A stretch of 18,491 nt of DNA, taken from Candidatus Parcubacteria bacterium. GTDB lineage: Bacteria; Patescibacteriota; Minisyncoccia; Minisyncoccales; PEYH01. This document shows, one piece after another, positions 5,147 through 13,435 of this stretch. Where the stretch lies: positions 1-18,491 of the forward strand of contig JAPLYH010000041.1 in assembly GCA_026395615.1 (NCBI GenBank). Reading direction: 5' to 3'. Both the position numbers and the translations under genes were made by a program. Numbering within the stretch: position 1 is the stretch's first letter; the number at the start of each line of letters is the position of its first letter. Below the pieces are notes generated by a model. That model was not told the origin of the DNA. It ran no database searches and worked only from the letters and a program-made list of their open reading frames with translations.

Positions 5147-5169
5147 ATTACGCGGCCGGGGCGCGTAAT
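5147..5169 (+). other. Hairpin between tRNA-Arg and recG
   Basis: ATTACGCG and CGCGTAAT enclose a seven-base loop GCCGGGG, six bases after the tRNA. No T-tract follows, so it may be a tRNA 3' processing signal or an attenuator rather than a full terminator. It leaves 17 bases to the recG ATG. Confidence 0.45.
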
Positions 5170-5186
5170 AATCTCGTAATAAAACT

Positions 5187-7319
5187 ATGCAATTATCAAC
5201 TCCTGTTGGAGAAATTCCAAAAATCGGACCTGTTTATATAAAAAAACTTGAAAAAATGGGGGTGAGAACAGTTCACGACCTTCTTTTTTATTTCCCCCAC
5301 CGCTACGAGGATTTTTCTAATGTCAAAAAAATATCTCAATTAAAAATAAACGAAACTGCCTGTATTAAGGGTGAGGTTTTAAAAATTGAAAACCAGGCGA
5401 CGTTCAGAAGAAGATTTTCTTTAACAAAAGTTGTTATAAAAGATGACAGCGGAACAATGCAGGCAACCTGGTTTAACCAGCCATACTTAATTCAATCTAT
5501 TAAACCAGGAGATGTTATTTGTTTGGCTGGAAAAATTTCCATCGGCAAAGAAGGCGCTTATTTTTCAAATCCTGTTTATGAAAAAATATGGTCTAAATCA
5601 GATGGCAAGCAAAACGAATTCACTCATACCGGAAGAATCGTGCCGGTTTATCCGGAAATCAGAGGAGTTTCTTCAAGATGGTTAAGATTTATCATCAGGC
5701 CTCTATTAAAAGAACTATCTGATAAAATTTCTGAAACTCTGCCAGAGGAAATTGTAAAAGAAAATAATCTTTTGCCAATTAAAAAAGCAATTTCTGAAAT
5801 CCATTTCCCGACTTCCTTAAAAATGGCGGAAAAAGCAAAATATAGATTCGCTTTTGAAGAATTATTCTTACTGGAATTATTTGTTTTAGGGAAAAAAGAA
5901 GAAATCTCCCGATTCAAAACAATTCCAATGCCTATTAAAGTGGAAATGATTCAAAGATTTGTAAAATCACTCCCTTTTAAATTAACTGATTCGCAAAAAA
6001 AAGTTTCTTGGCGAATTTTAAAAGATATGGAACGAAGCAGGCCAATGACTCGCCTGCTCCAAGGGGATGTTGGCTCTGGAAAAACAGTTATCGCGACAAT
6101 GGCCAGTTTGAATGTTATTAAATCCGGCAACCAAGTCGCTTTTATGGCCCCTACGGAAATTCTTTCCAAACAACATTTTGAAACTCTCGGTTCTCTATTA
6201 CAGGATTGCAATATAAACATCGGATTGCTCACTTCAAAAACAGATAAATTTATTTCTAAAAAATTAAAAAGACAAGCAGTGGAAATATCCAGGAAAAAAC
6301 TTTTAGAGAATACCCTTAAAGGAGAAATAGATATTTTAATAGGCACTCATTCTTTAATTCAGGACAAGGTAAAATTCTTAAAATTAGGATTAGTAATTCT
6401 TGATGAACAACACCGATTTGGAGTAGAACAACGCGCTAAGCTTCATCGCGCCGGCAAAAACATTATTCCTCATCTTTTATCTATGACTGCCACCCCTATT
6501 CCCCGCACCCTAGCCCTAACAGTTTATGGGGATTTGGATTTATCTTTGATAGACGAGATGCCTAAGGGAAAAAGAAAAGTTAAAACTTTATTAGTTCCAC
6601 AAAAAGACAGGAAAAAAATCTATAAACTGATTGAGGAAGAAATAAACAAGGGCAGGCAGGCGTTCGTAATTTGCCCGCGCATTGAGGAAAAAGAATTAGA
6701 AGAGGGCGAAGAGGATAAATCTGGCTGGTCAGAAGTAAAAGCGGTTAAAGAAGAATACGAACGATTATCAAAGGAGGTTTTCCCTCAATTTAAAATGGCT
6801 ATGCTCCACGGGAAAATGCCGGCAACAGAAAAAAACAGAATAATGAAGGATTTTAAGAGACAAAAAACCGATATTTTGGTCTCAACCTCTGTTGTTGAGG
6901 TTGGAATAGATATACCCAATGCAACAGTTATGGTAATTGAGGGGGCAGAAAGATTCGGCTTATCTCAGCTCCACCAATTCAGGGGAAGAATAGGAAGGCA
7001 GGGCGACCAGGCATATTGCCTGTTATTCTACAACGCCCGTTCTAAAAATGCTTATGCCCGACTCAGAGCCTTAGCAACTATTGATAATGGATTAAAGTTA
7101 GCAGAAAAAGATTTGAAAATAAGAGGACCGGGACAATTCTTGGGAACAAAACAGTGGGGATTGCCCGATATTGCGATGAATGCTTTGGATGATTTCTCTT
7201 TAGTGGAAAAAACCAGAGAAACGGCAAAAGATGTTTTAGTAAAAGACCCGGAACTAAAAAATCTCCCCTTTTTAAGGCAGAGATTAGCTTCATTTCGCAA
7301 AAATATTCATTTAGAGTAA
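5187..7319 (+). CDS. recG: ATP-dependent DNA helicase RecG
   Basis: At 710 residues it is close to E. coli RecG (693). Order of parts: an N-terminal helix-hairpin-helix-like start (IPKIGPVYIKKLEKMGVRTV) and wedge/OB domain to about residue 160, then the helicase core. Core motifs are Walker A GDVGSGKT (293-300), DEQH (406-409), SMTATPIPRT (432-441), STSVVEVGIDIP (567-578), and QFRGRIGRQGDQ (597-608). The C-terminal LKIRGPGQFLGTKQWG (643-658) is also typical. RecG remodels stalled replication forks and branch-migrates Holliday junctions in the cytoplasm. Nothing key is missing. The ATG at 5187 is preceded by no clear ribosome binding site, but the product begins where the family does. The gene follows tRNA-Arg and overlaps the convergent glycosyltransferase gene by nine bases. 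Confidence 0.98.
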   Translation: MQLSTPVGEIPKIGPVYIKKLEKMGVRTVHDLLFYFPHRYEDFSNVKKISQLKINETACIKGEVLKIENQATFRRRFSLTKVVIKDDSGTMQATWFNQPYLIQSIKPGDVICLAGKISIGKEGAYFSNPVYEKIWSKSDGKQNEFTHTGRIVPVYPEIRGVSSRWLRFIIRPLLKELSDKISETLPEEIVKENNLLPIKKAISEIHFPTSLKMAEKAKYRFAFEELFLLELFVLGKKEEISRFKTIPMPIKVEMIQRFVKSLPFKLTDSQKKVSWRILKDMERSRPMTRLLQGDVGSGKTVIATMASLNVIKSGNQVAFMAPTEILSKQHFETLGSLLQDCNINIGLLTSKTDKFISKKLKRQAVEISRKKLLENTLKGEIDILIGTHSLIQDKVKFLKLGLVILDEQHRFGVEQRAKLHRAGKNIIPHLLSMTATPIPRTLALTVYGDLDLSLIDEMPKGKRKVKTLLVPQKDRKKIYKLIEEEINKGRQAFVICPRIEEKELEEGEEDKSGWSEVKAVKEEYERLSKEVFPQFKMAMLHGKMPATEKNRIMKDFKRQKTDILVSTSVVEVGIDIPNATVMVIEGAERFGLSQLHQFRGRIGRQGDQAYCLLFYNARSKNAYARLRALATIDNGLKLAEKDLKIRGPGQFLGTKQWGLPDIAMNALDDFSLVEKTRETAKDVLVKDPELKNLPFLRQRLASFRKNIHLE

Positions 7320-8882
7320 TTTCTTCCTGTGTTTTGGAGTAGGCCAGAAGCCCATATATTTGCCTAAAAGCAATCTTGTTTGAGCATCTATTGCCGGGAA
7401 AGCTGTAAAAAATATCATTGTAAATGGCACTAAAACCCACTGAAAACACGCCCATAAAATATTTAATTTCGGTCTTTTAGAATCTGGTTTCGGAGGCAAA
7501 AGATAAAAAGTGTAATACATGGAAATAATCAAGCCGAGCGTAGAAATGGTTAAAATCCTCCCGAGTATCTTTGGCAAATTATACGAAAAAATTGTTTGAG
7601 TAAATTCTGCTCCACCGAGAAAGATTGGCAACCAACCCAAAACAAAAATAAGGATTGGCGCACAAGCCCAGTTCCAGTGTCCCTCTATAACTTCAAATGC
7701 TAAAGAAATTTTTCTCTTAAGAGGAATTTTTTTATTCTTTAAAAATCCAAAAGTAAAATAAGCGATTTCTCCGGCGCCGTACGCCCACCTTCTCTGTTGT
7801 TTATACATATTAATAATCGTTCTTTTAAAAGTCTCTGCCGCATTCGCATCCATAGAGATAGAACAATTCAATGGTTCTACGCGGTAATCACCATCATAAT
7901 ACAGAAGGCATTGCCAAAAAATTCTTGAATCATCAGAAACAACATCTGTCTGCTTAAAATTAACATCCACTAACGCCTTAAACGGCATTGAGTGCGAAGA
8001 AAAAGTTATCAGTTTTTCTGGTCTTTGTTGATTTATTAAATGCCAAAAACTGGAAGAAAACGAAAAAACTCTTGAAATCCCCGGCGCCTGCCAAACATTG
8101 TTTAAAAATAACGGTATAGGTTGAAAACTAGTACGCAAAGGCTTCGGGGTGGTTAAATAATGATAGGTCAAGCAACTGAAATAATTAGCTGATACGACGG
8201 TATCTATATCAAAAGATGAAAAAATAATTCTTTCAAAAGGGATGCTCAATACTAATGCTAATTCTTTTGCCTTTTTCGCTGCCCAAGTTTCATTTGAGGA
8301 CTTAGCAGCTATTTCTCCTGGCAAATCTTTCGGATGAATGGTTATAAAAAATTGATAAAAACTGTTTTTAAACTCTTGATTTATTCTTTGAGCCAAATCG
8401 TTATTAAAATCTTCGCCTGCCCTTTCTTCTTGAGCTAAAATAACAATCATCCTGTCTTTTGGATAATCTGTCACTAATAACGACTTAATAGAGTCCCTAA
8501 CAACCTCATATGGCTCTTTGTACATCGGTAAAATCACTAAGTGATAAATATCTTTCCAGTCAGTTATAGGCAAGCCATTAGATACTCTGTTAAGATTATT
8601 CAATTTATCCAGCCAATTAATTTCCTTGTTCTCTTTCATTTTGCGGTAACTTGCTCTCATATGAAAAGAAAAATATAGAGTCTTAGAGAGCCAATATATT
8701 ACAAAGATGATAATAAAAATAGAAACCCAAATTGGTCTGAAATAAGACAATAAGATAGCTGCGATAAAACTCAACCAAGTCAAAAGGCCGGGCAACATTT
8801 CCAAAAAACGAAACAAAATTCGCTCCCCTGTTTTTTTCAGGTCGGATGCGAAGGCAATTCTTAGATAATATTTATCAGACAT
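7311..8882 (-). CDS. Membrane family 2 glycosyltransferase, cellulose synthase-like
   Basis: The 523-residue protein has two N-terminal membrane helices (about residues 29-70), a cytoplasmic GT-A domain, and four or so C-terminal helices (about 407-500). Catalytic landmarks are the opening strand HLVILPMYKEP (114-124), the metal-binding FDIDT (224-228), the acidic SDDSR (316-320) that carries the general base, and QQRRWAYG (362-369). This QxxRW signature marks processive beta-glycosyltransferases such as cellulose and hyaluronan synthases. The product is likely a cell-surface polysaccharide, but the sugar and linkage cannot be told. The gene lies 16 bases after tRNA-Glu and probably shares its promoter. 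Its stop overlaps the end of recG on the other strand. Confidence 0.85.
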   Translation of the reverse strand: MSDKYYLRIAFASDLKKTGERILFRFLEMLPGLLTWLSFIAAILLSYFRPIWVSIFIIIFVIYWLSKTLYFSFHMRASYRKMKENKEINWLDKLNNLNRVSNGLPITDWKDIYHLVILPMYKEPYEVVRDSIKSLLVTDYPKDRMIVILAQEERAGEDFNNDLAQRINQEFKNSFYQFFITIHPKDLPGEIAAKSSNETWAAKKAKELALVLSIPFERIIFSSFDIDTVVSANYFSCLTYHYLTTPKPLRTSFQPIPLFLNNVWQAPGISRVFSFSSSFWHLINQQRPEKLITFSSHSMPFKALVDVNFKQTDVVSDDSRIFWQCLLYYDGDYRVEPLNCSISMDANAAETFKRTIINMYKQQRRWAYGAGEIAYFTFGFLKNKKIPLKRKISLAFEVIEGHWNWACAPILIFVLGWLPIFLGGAEFTQTIFSYNLPKILGRILTISTLGLIISMYYTFYLLPPKPDSKRPKLNILWACFQWVLVPFTMIFFTAFPAIDAQTRLLLGKYMGFWPTPKHRKKLL

Positions 8883-8898
8883 AAGGCGAAAATTTACG

Positions 8899-8970
8899 CG
8901 GCCCTACGGGGAGTCGAACCCCGGTCGTCAGGTTGAAAACCTGGTGTCCTAACCACTAGACGATAGGGCC
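8899..8970 (-). tRNA. tRNA-Glu(TTC)
   Basis: Acceptor GGCCCTA/TAGGGCC, anticodon loop TTTTCAA with anticodon TTC, D arm CGTCTAGTGGTTAGGACA, and T arm CGGGG-TTCGACT-CCCCG. Discriminator G at 8899; no encoded CCA. The closest match in layout is the usual bacterial tRNA-Glu. Confidence 0.95.
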
Positions 8971-8995
8971 AATATCTGTTGTTAAAGGTGGCTTT

Positions 8996-9024
8996 ATAAT
9001 AGACAAAAAGTTGTAAAAATTCAA
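8996..9024 (-). promoter_or_regulatory. Promoter of tRNA-Glu and the glycosyltransferase
   Basis: TTGAAT (9024-9019), 17-base spacer, TATTAT (9001-8996) on the minus strand, 25 bases before the tRNA 5' end. No terminator lies between the tRNA and the glycosyltransferase gene, so one transcript is likely. Confidence 0.6.
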
Positions 9025-9048
9025 GTGTCCTGATATTCTAAATAGAAA

Positions 9049-9059
9049 TATAATATAAT
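9049..9059 (+). promoter_or_regulatory. Probable -10 region of the tsaD operon
   Basis: Two overlapping TATAAT boxes (9049-9054 and 9054-9059) lie 18-23 bases before the tsaD ATG. No convincing -35 box is found at the right distance. The promoter is divergent from that of tRNA-Glu. Confidence 0.35.
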
Positions 9060-9076
9060 ATTTATAGCCCTAGATT

Positions 9077-10249
9077 ATGAAAATATTAGCCATCGAAACT
9101 TCGTGCGATGATACTTGTATGGCTTTGGCGGACTATTCCGCCAAAAATTTTAAATTATTGTCTAATCTTATTTCATCGCAAGTAGAAATTCATAAAAAAT
9201 GGGGTGGCGTATATCCGACACTCGCAAAGAGAGAACATCAGAAAAATTTAACACCATTATTGATAAAAGCTCTTAAAGAAAGTGGACTTCTCTTAAGGCC
9301 AAAGACCAATTCAAATACCAATTATAAGATCCAGATTCTAAACCAAATTTTAGAGAGAGAGAATGTCCTTTATAAACAATTAATAAAATTCTTAGAAAAT
9401 TACCAAAAACCTAAAATTGATTATATCGCAGTGACAATTGGACCCGGGCTTGATCCTTGTTTATGGACAGGAATAAATTTTGCTAAAGCGCTTGCCTATT
9501 GGTGGGATATTCCGATAATTCCAATAAATCATATTGAGGGACATATCCTTGCTAATTGGTTATCGCCGACTAACTCTAAATCAGACGAAATAAAATTTCC
9601 AGCGATTTGTTTAATAGTAAGTGGCGGACATACTCAAATTATTTTAATCAATAAAATCGGGCAATACAAAATTATCGGCGAGACAAGAGATGATGCTGCA
9701 GGAGAAGCATTTGATAAAATAGCGAGAATTCTCGACCTCGGTTATCCTGGAGGACCAATCATCTCTCAACAAGCTGAGCAATCCTTACTAAAAAATAACA
9801 AATTATCAATAAAGCTGCCACGCCCGATGTTAAACACCAAAGATTATGATTTCAGTTTTTCTGGACTTAAAACTGCAGTATTGTATGATTATATTAAAAG
9901 AAGTTCGGCAACTAAAAAATCAAAATCATATATTCAGGCAATGGCAAAAGAAGCCCAGCAATCGATTATTGATGTATTAATCAAAAAAACCATTAAGGCA
10001 ACCAAAGATTATAAAGCAAAAACAATTATGCTCGGCGGAGGAGTTGCTGCCAACAAAGAATTGCGGCAACAATTTAAAATAAAAATTCAACAATCAAATC
10101 CAGACACTAAACTAATTGTTTCAGAATCAAAATTCTGCACTGACAACGCAGCAATGATAGGAATAACTGCCTGCCAAAAAATCATTAAGAAAAAAATAGT
10201 AAATTGGAAAAAAATTAAGGCAGAACCTAATTTACGAATAACAGATTAG
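9077..10249 (+). CDS. tsaD: tRNA N6-adenosine threonylcarbamoyltransferase TsaD
   Basis: TsaD moves the threonylcarbamoyl group from threonylcarbamoyl-AMP to A37 of tRNAs that read ANN codons, working with TsaB and TsaE in the cytoplasm. Visible motifs are ILAIETSCDDT (3-13), GGVYPTLAKREH (43-54), the metal-binding His152 and His156 in NHIEGH, VSGGHTQ (181-187), DDAAGEAFDK (205-214), GGGVAAN (320-326) and Asp356 in TDNAAMIG. The protein has 390 residues against about 337 in E. coli. The excess is mainly a charged segment of about 40 residues at 71-112, between the early helix and IDYIAVTIGPGL. It is the first gene of a four-gene + operon; the next gene starts seven bases after its stop. Confidence 0.97.
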   Translation: MKILAIETSCDDTCMALADYSAKNFKLLSNLISSQVEIHKKWGGVYPTLAKREHQKNLTPLLIKALKESGLLLRPKTNSNTNYKIQILNQILERENVLYKQLIKFLENYQKPKIDYIAVTIGPGLDPCLWTGINFAKALAYWWDIPIIPINHIEGHILANWLSPTNSKSDEIKFPAICLIVSGGHTQIILINKIGQYKIIGETRDDAAGEAFDKIARILDLGYPGGPIISQQAEQSLLKNNKLSIKLPRPMLNTKDYDFSFSGLKTAVLYDYIKRSSATKKSKSYIQAMAKEAQQSIIDVLIKKTIKATKDYKAKTIMLGGGVAANKELRQQFKIKIQQSNPDTKLIVSESKFCTDNAAMIGITACQKIIKKKIVNWKKIKAEPNLRITD

Positions 10250-10256
10250 ATAATCT

Positions 10257-10976
10257 ATGTTTCAATACCCAATTTTTATAATATTAGGACTTATCCCAAG
10301 CTTTATCTGGCTCCTTTTTTATTTAAGAAAAGATAAAAGGCCTGAACCGAATGAAATGGTAATAAAAATCTTCATATATGGAATGGCGACCACTCTTCCT
10401 GTCGCCTTGATAGAATGGGGCTTTGTAAATGTGCTTAAAAAATTTGACCTCTCCTCCACCATGATGTTGGCGATTTATTTTCTTTTGGGCGTTGCTTTAG
10501 TTGAGGAAGTGGCAAAATATTTAATAATAAGAATCAGAATATTGGGAGACCCTGAATTTGATGAACCTATAGATGCGATGATTTATATGATTATCGCAGG
10601 ATTGGGGTTCGCTGCCCTAGAAAATATTTTGGTTCTTTTTGTTTTAAAACAGCCCGACCTGATGGAAAAAACTATTTTAACTTTAACCGGCAGATTTATC
10701 GGGGCAACCTTTTTACACGCCCTCTGCTCGGCAAATATCGGATTCTTTTTAGCCCTTTCCTTAATAAAAAAGAAAAAGAATTTACTATATCTTACCGTCG
10801 GTTTAGCGGTATCAATCATCTTGCATGGGGTATATAATCTTGCTATAACAATAGAAGGATGGTCTAAAACAATTATTATTATAACAATGCTTTCCGGACT
10901 ATTTTTGTTAGTTTGGTACGAATTTAAAAAGGTTAACAAGTTAATACTTTATGGGATGAAGCAAGCGGACAATTAA
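10257..10976 (+). CDS. PrsW-family intramembrane metalloprotease
   Basis: The 239-residue protein is largely membrane-embedded, with about seven or eight helices. Family motifs are EEVAKY (83-88, paired glutamates), FDEPIDAMIYMIIAGLGFAA (101-120) followed by LEN, TFLHALCSA (151-159, His154) and ILHGVYNL (188-195, His190). These glutamates and histidines are the proposed metal ligands and catalytic residues. In Bacillus, PrsW cleaves an anti-sigma factor in response to envelope stress; whether that holds here is unknown, and no anti-sigma or sigma gene is in the window. It lies in the tsaD operon, nine bases before a small heat-shock gene. Confidence 0.88.
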   Translation: MFQYPIFIILGLIPSFIWLLFYLRKDKRPEPNEMVIKIFIYGMATTLPVALIEWGFVNVLKKFDLSSTMMLAIYFLLGVALVEEVAKYLIIRIRILGDPEFDEPIDAMIYMIIAGLGFAALENILVLFVLKQPDLMEKTILTLTGRFIGATFLHALCSANIGFFLALSLIKKKKNLLYLTVGLAVSIILHGVYNLAITIEGWSKTIIIITMLSGLFLLVWYEFKKVNKLILYGMKQADN

Positions 10977-10985
10977 AACAAACAC

Positions 10986-11393
10986 ATGTTTAAAAAATCG
11001 CATTCAAAAAAAATTGAAAAAGATAATGAGCAAAATCAAAACCAATGGCTGCCCGAAAATAATGAGGGCGAATTGGCGATTGATGCTTATGAAACAGAAA
11101 AAGAGATCGTTATTCAATCAACAATTGCGGGCATAAGCGCCAGCGACTTGGATATTTCAACAGAAGACGATATGTTAATCATTAAGGGTTCCCGCAATAA
11201 GCCGGATTGCGAAGAAGTAAAAAATTATTTTCAACAAGAATGCTATTGGGGACCATTTTCAAAAAAAATCATCTTGCCAGAAAAGGCAAAAATAGAATCT
11301 GCCAAAGCAACTGTAACAAATGGGGTTCTCACTCTTAAAATCCCCAAAATTCAAGCTATCTCAAAGAAAAAAATCGCAATAAAGGACAAATAA
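10986..11393 (+). CDS. Hsp20/alpha-crystallin family small heat-shock protein
   Basis: The 135-residue protein has a charged, probably disordered N-terminus (1-28). An alpha-crystallin beta-sandwich follows at about 29-121: ELAIDAYETEKEIVIQSTIAG, then GISASDLDISTEDDMLIIKG, and a terminal strand with NGVLTLKIPK (112-121). The latter matches the conserved A-x-x-x-n-GvL family motif. The C-terminal tail is lysine-rich; an I-x-I anchor is not clear. Small heat-shock proteins hold unfolding proteins in the cytoplasm without ATP. The stop is followed directly by the ATG of the next gene, with no gap, which indicates translational coupling. No heat-shock operator such as CIRCE is seen. Confidence 0.93.
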   Translation: MFKKSHSKKIEKDNEQNQNQWLPENNEGELAIDAYETEKEIVIQSTIAGISASDLDISTEDDMLIIKGSRNKPDCEEVKNYFQQECYWGPFSKKIILPEKAKIESAKATVTNGVLTLKIPKIQAISKKKIAIKDK

Positions 11394-12689
11394 ATGACTA
11401 AAGCTAATTGGCTTTTAATAGTTTTGATTTCTCTCTCATTCCTAACTCATTTTATGTTCCTTAATTACCCATCAGAAGTGGTTTTCGATGAATATTATTT
11501 CGGCAGATTTGCTTCTGATTATCTCACTAAAACATCCTATTTTGACATTCATCCTCCTCTTGGAAAAATGATACTCGCTGGCGCTGGTGAGATTTTTAAC
11601 ATTAAAACAAATTGCACGTTTGAAAAAATCGGTTATCCTTGCTCGTCAGATATTTTTCTAGCTCTAAGATTTTTACCAGCACTTTTTGGAACTTTATTAA
11701 TTTTGTTATTCTATGCTCTTATAAAACTTTTAATTACTTCTGATACGACTGCTCTTATTGGGGGATTCTTACTTTTATTTGAAAACTCTATTCTTGTTCA
11801 ATCAAGACATATACTTATTGATATTTTTCTATTATTTTTTGGTCTATTAGGAGTTTATTTATATTTTAGAGCTGAAAAATCTATTACGAAAAATAAAAAA
11901 TATTTATTATATATTCTTTCTGGATTAAGTCTGGGCGCTTGTGTTTCAATTAAATGGACAGGAATCGGATTCTGTATAATTATACTTTTTTCAATGATGT
12001 TGCGAATGGCGGATAAGAAACTGAATTTTAAAAAATTTTTCACATTTGGGTGTTTAATTGCTATTCCAATAATAACCATTTATCTCGCACAATTCTGGAT
12101 ACATTTTCAGCTCCTTCCGTCAGGTGGAGAAATAGATGCTTTTTTGGGAAAAAATTTCCAAGAATTATCTTTTCCAGAGAAAATACTTGGTATCAACAGA
12201 GCTATGCTAAATGCTAATCAAAATATAGCGTCTTCTTCTCATCCAGCTAGCAGTAAATTTTATCAATGGCCATTAATGTATAAACCTATTACATATTGGA
12301 GCGAAGAATCAAATGAGAATAATGCTCAAATCAATCTTTTCGGAAATCCTGTAATCTGGGGATTATCCAGTTTAGGAATATTAATTCTTGTTTTTTCCAT
12401 ATTTTTTGAGACCCTAAGAAGGGAAATATATAGCTCTGATTTTATCGCTTTCTTTTTATTAACATCGTTTATATTCCCGCTTCTTCCCTTTGTCTTTATA
12501 TCTCGCTCAACTTTTTTATATCATTATTTTCCATCTTATCTCTTCGCTATATTAAATCTATCAATCATTCTTAACTGGATCTATAAACACAATAAAAAGT
12601 TTTTATGGATTATTATATCAATTATTATAATGGGCTTTATTATGGTTTTACCAAGAACATTTGGAGTTTCTTTCGATTTTTGGTTATAA
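11394..12689 (+). CDS. PMT-type (GT39) dolichyl-phosphate-mannose-like protein mannosyltransferase
   Basis: The 431-residue protein has roughly nine or ten membrane helices. The N-terminal part shows the PMT signature: a first helix, then VVFDEYYFGRFASDYL (29-44) with the acidic Asp-Glu pair, and FDIHPPLGK (50-58). Next come LRFLPALFGTLL (91-102), FENSILVQSRHILIDIF (129-145) and CVSIKWTGIG (183-192). These enzymes take a lipid-linked sugar and attach it to Ser/Thr of exported proteins on the outer face of the membrane. A role in glycosylating the Ser/Thr/Pro-rich linkers of the pilins encoded nearby is possible but inferred. It is the last gene of the tsaD operon and ends 14 bases before a terminator. 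Confidence 0.85.
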   Translation: MTKANWLLIVLISLSFLTHFMFLNYPSEVVFDEYYFGRFASDYLTKTSYFDIHPPLGKMILAGAGEIFNIKTNCTFEKIGYPCSSDIFLALRFLPALFGTLLILLFYALIKLLITSDTTALIGGFLLLFENSILVQSRHILIDIFLLFFGLLGVYLYFRAEKSITKNKKYLLYILSGLSLGACVSIKWTGIGFCIIILFSMMLRMADKKLNFKKFFTFGCLIAIPIITIYLAQFWIHFQLLPSGGEIDAFLGKNFQELSFPEKILGINRAMLNANQNIASSSHPASSKFYQWPLMYKPITYWSEESNENNAQINLFGNPVIWGLSSLGILILVFSIFFETLRREIYSSDFIAFFLLTSFIFPLLPFVFISRSTFLYHYFPSYLFAILNLSIILNWIYKHNKKFLWIIISIIIMGFIMVLPRTFGVSFDFWL

Positions 12690-12702
12690 AAGAATTATTA
12701 AA

Positions 12703-12738
12703 TATACAAAAACGCCTGTCAACGGGCGTTTTTGTATA
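12703..12738 (+). terminator. Terminator of the tsaD-PMT operon
   Basis: A 14-bp perfect stem (TATACAAAAACGCC and its complement) around an eight-base loop, with A- and T-tracts on both arms so that it works on both strands. It ends the + operon and, on the minus strand, the tRNA-Leu transcript. Confidence 0.85.
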
Positions 12739-12747
12739 ATATTCAGA

Positions 12748-12829
12748 TGCCGAGGGTGGGAGTTGAACCCACAAGCCTTACGGCGCTAGCTCCTAAAGCT
12801 AGTGTGTTTGCCAATTTCACCACCTCGGC
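12748..12829 (-). tRNA. tRNA-Leu(TAG)
   Basis: Acceptor GCCGAGG/CCTCGGC, anticodon arm CTAGC-TTTAGGA-GCTAG with anticodon TAG, a class II variable arm (GCCGTAAGGCT), and T arm GTGGG-TTCAACT-CCCAC. Discriminator A at 12748 (required for leucine); no encoded CCA. It reads CUA and other CUN codons. Confidence 0.95.
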
Positions 12830-12839
12830 CGAATTTTTC

Positions 12840-12860
12840 GATAACTCTCTTTAAGTTATC
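12840..12860. other. Small hairpin upstream of tRNA-Leu
   Basis: GATAACT and AGTTATC pair as seven bases around a seven-base loop. It lies between the pilin terminator and the tRNA. A TTGATT/TAACTT pair with a 17-base spacer on the minus strand overlaps it and could be a weak tRNA promoter, but part of it lies in the terminator. Confidence 0.3.
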
Positions 12861-12872
12861 CTTTTCTTCAAA

Positions 12873-12910
12873 AAAAATCAACCTCCTTTTTAAAAAGGAG
12901 GTTGATTTTT
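12873..12910 (-). terminator. Terminator of the pilin operon
   Basis: A perfect 38-base palindrome. On the minus strand the stem TCAACCTCC/GGAGGTTGA is preceded by A's and followed by eight T's, a textbook intrinsic terminator. It lies 29 bases after the stop of the last pilin gene. Confidence 0.9.
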
Positions 12911-12939
12911 CGATATAAACTCAAGAAAAATAACTCTTA

Positions 12940-13314
12940 TTATTTTGTTGTCGCTCCCCAAAGCATAGTTAATACTACACCAACCAATCCTCTAGCTAAA
13001 ACAGCAACAGCTAAACCAATTAAAGCGTAAATAAGGAAATTTTTTGCCTTTGTCACCTGTTCTGGATTACCGCCTGCTGTTACAAACATATAAGCAGAAA
13101 TCATAAGCATTAAAACCACAACCACTATTAAGAAACCAAATATATATTTAATAATTTCTTGAAGCAACAAATTCGGATCTAAATCTGGTGGCTCTGTTGG
13201 GCTCGGTGTTAATGTCACAGTAGGAGGAGAAGCTGCCGCTAATGCTAATAACGGCGCAAAACATAATCCTCCGATTACAACTAAACTCATTATCCCTAAT
13301 ATTTTCTTGTTCAT
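12940..13314 (-). CDS. TrbC/VirB2-like pilin, shortest member, own promoter
   Basis: The 124-residue protein has a signal peptide (MNKKILGIMSLVVIGGLCFAPLLALA, cut near residue 27, listed here as charged head, helix, ALA box), a short Pro/Thr linker (PPTVTLTPSPTEPP), then two membrane helices (about 52-79 and 93-117). They are joined by the loop GGNPEQVTKAKNFLIYALIG (81-100), the same module as in the four genes upstream. VirB2/TrbC proteins are inserted in the inner membrane and assembled into pili of type IV secretion systems. With almost no added domain, its own strong promoter and a dedicated terminator, it is the best candidate for the main subunit. It is separated from the rest of the array by 121 bases. 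Confidence 0.8.
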   Translation of the reverse strand: MNKKILGIMSLVVIGGLCFAPLLALAAASPPTVTLTPSPTEPPDLDPNLLLQEIIKYIFGFLIVVVVLMLMISAYMFVTAGGNPEQVTKAKNFLIYALIGLAVAVLARGLVGVVLTMLWGATTK

Positions 13315-13364
13315 TGTTTTTATTGATTATTTTTTCAATTAACCGACCTTTAAAATTTTATTTC

Positions 13365-13394
13365 ATTATACATATCATTTTAATCCACGGTCAA
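13365..13394 (-). promoter_or_regulatory. Near-consensus promoter of the last pilin gene
   Basis: TTGACC (13394-13389), 18-base spacer, and a perfect TATAAT (13370-13365) on the minus strand, 50 bases before the ATG. It is the best promoter match in the window. Confidence 0.75.
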
Positions 13395-13435
13395 AAAAAA
13401 GCAAGGGGTTTGTCCACAGACAACTAAATTACGAC

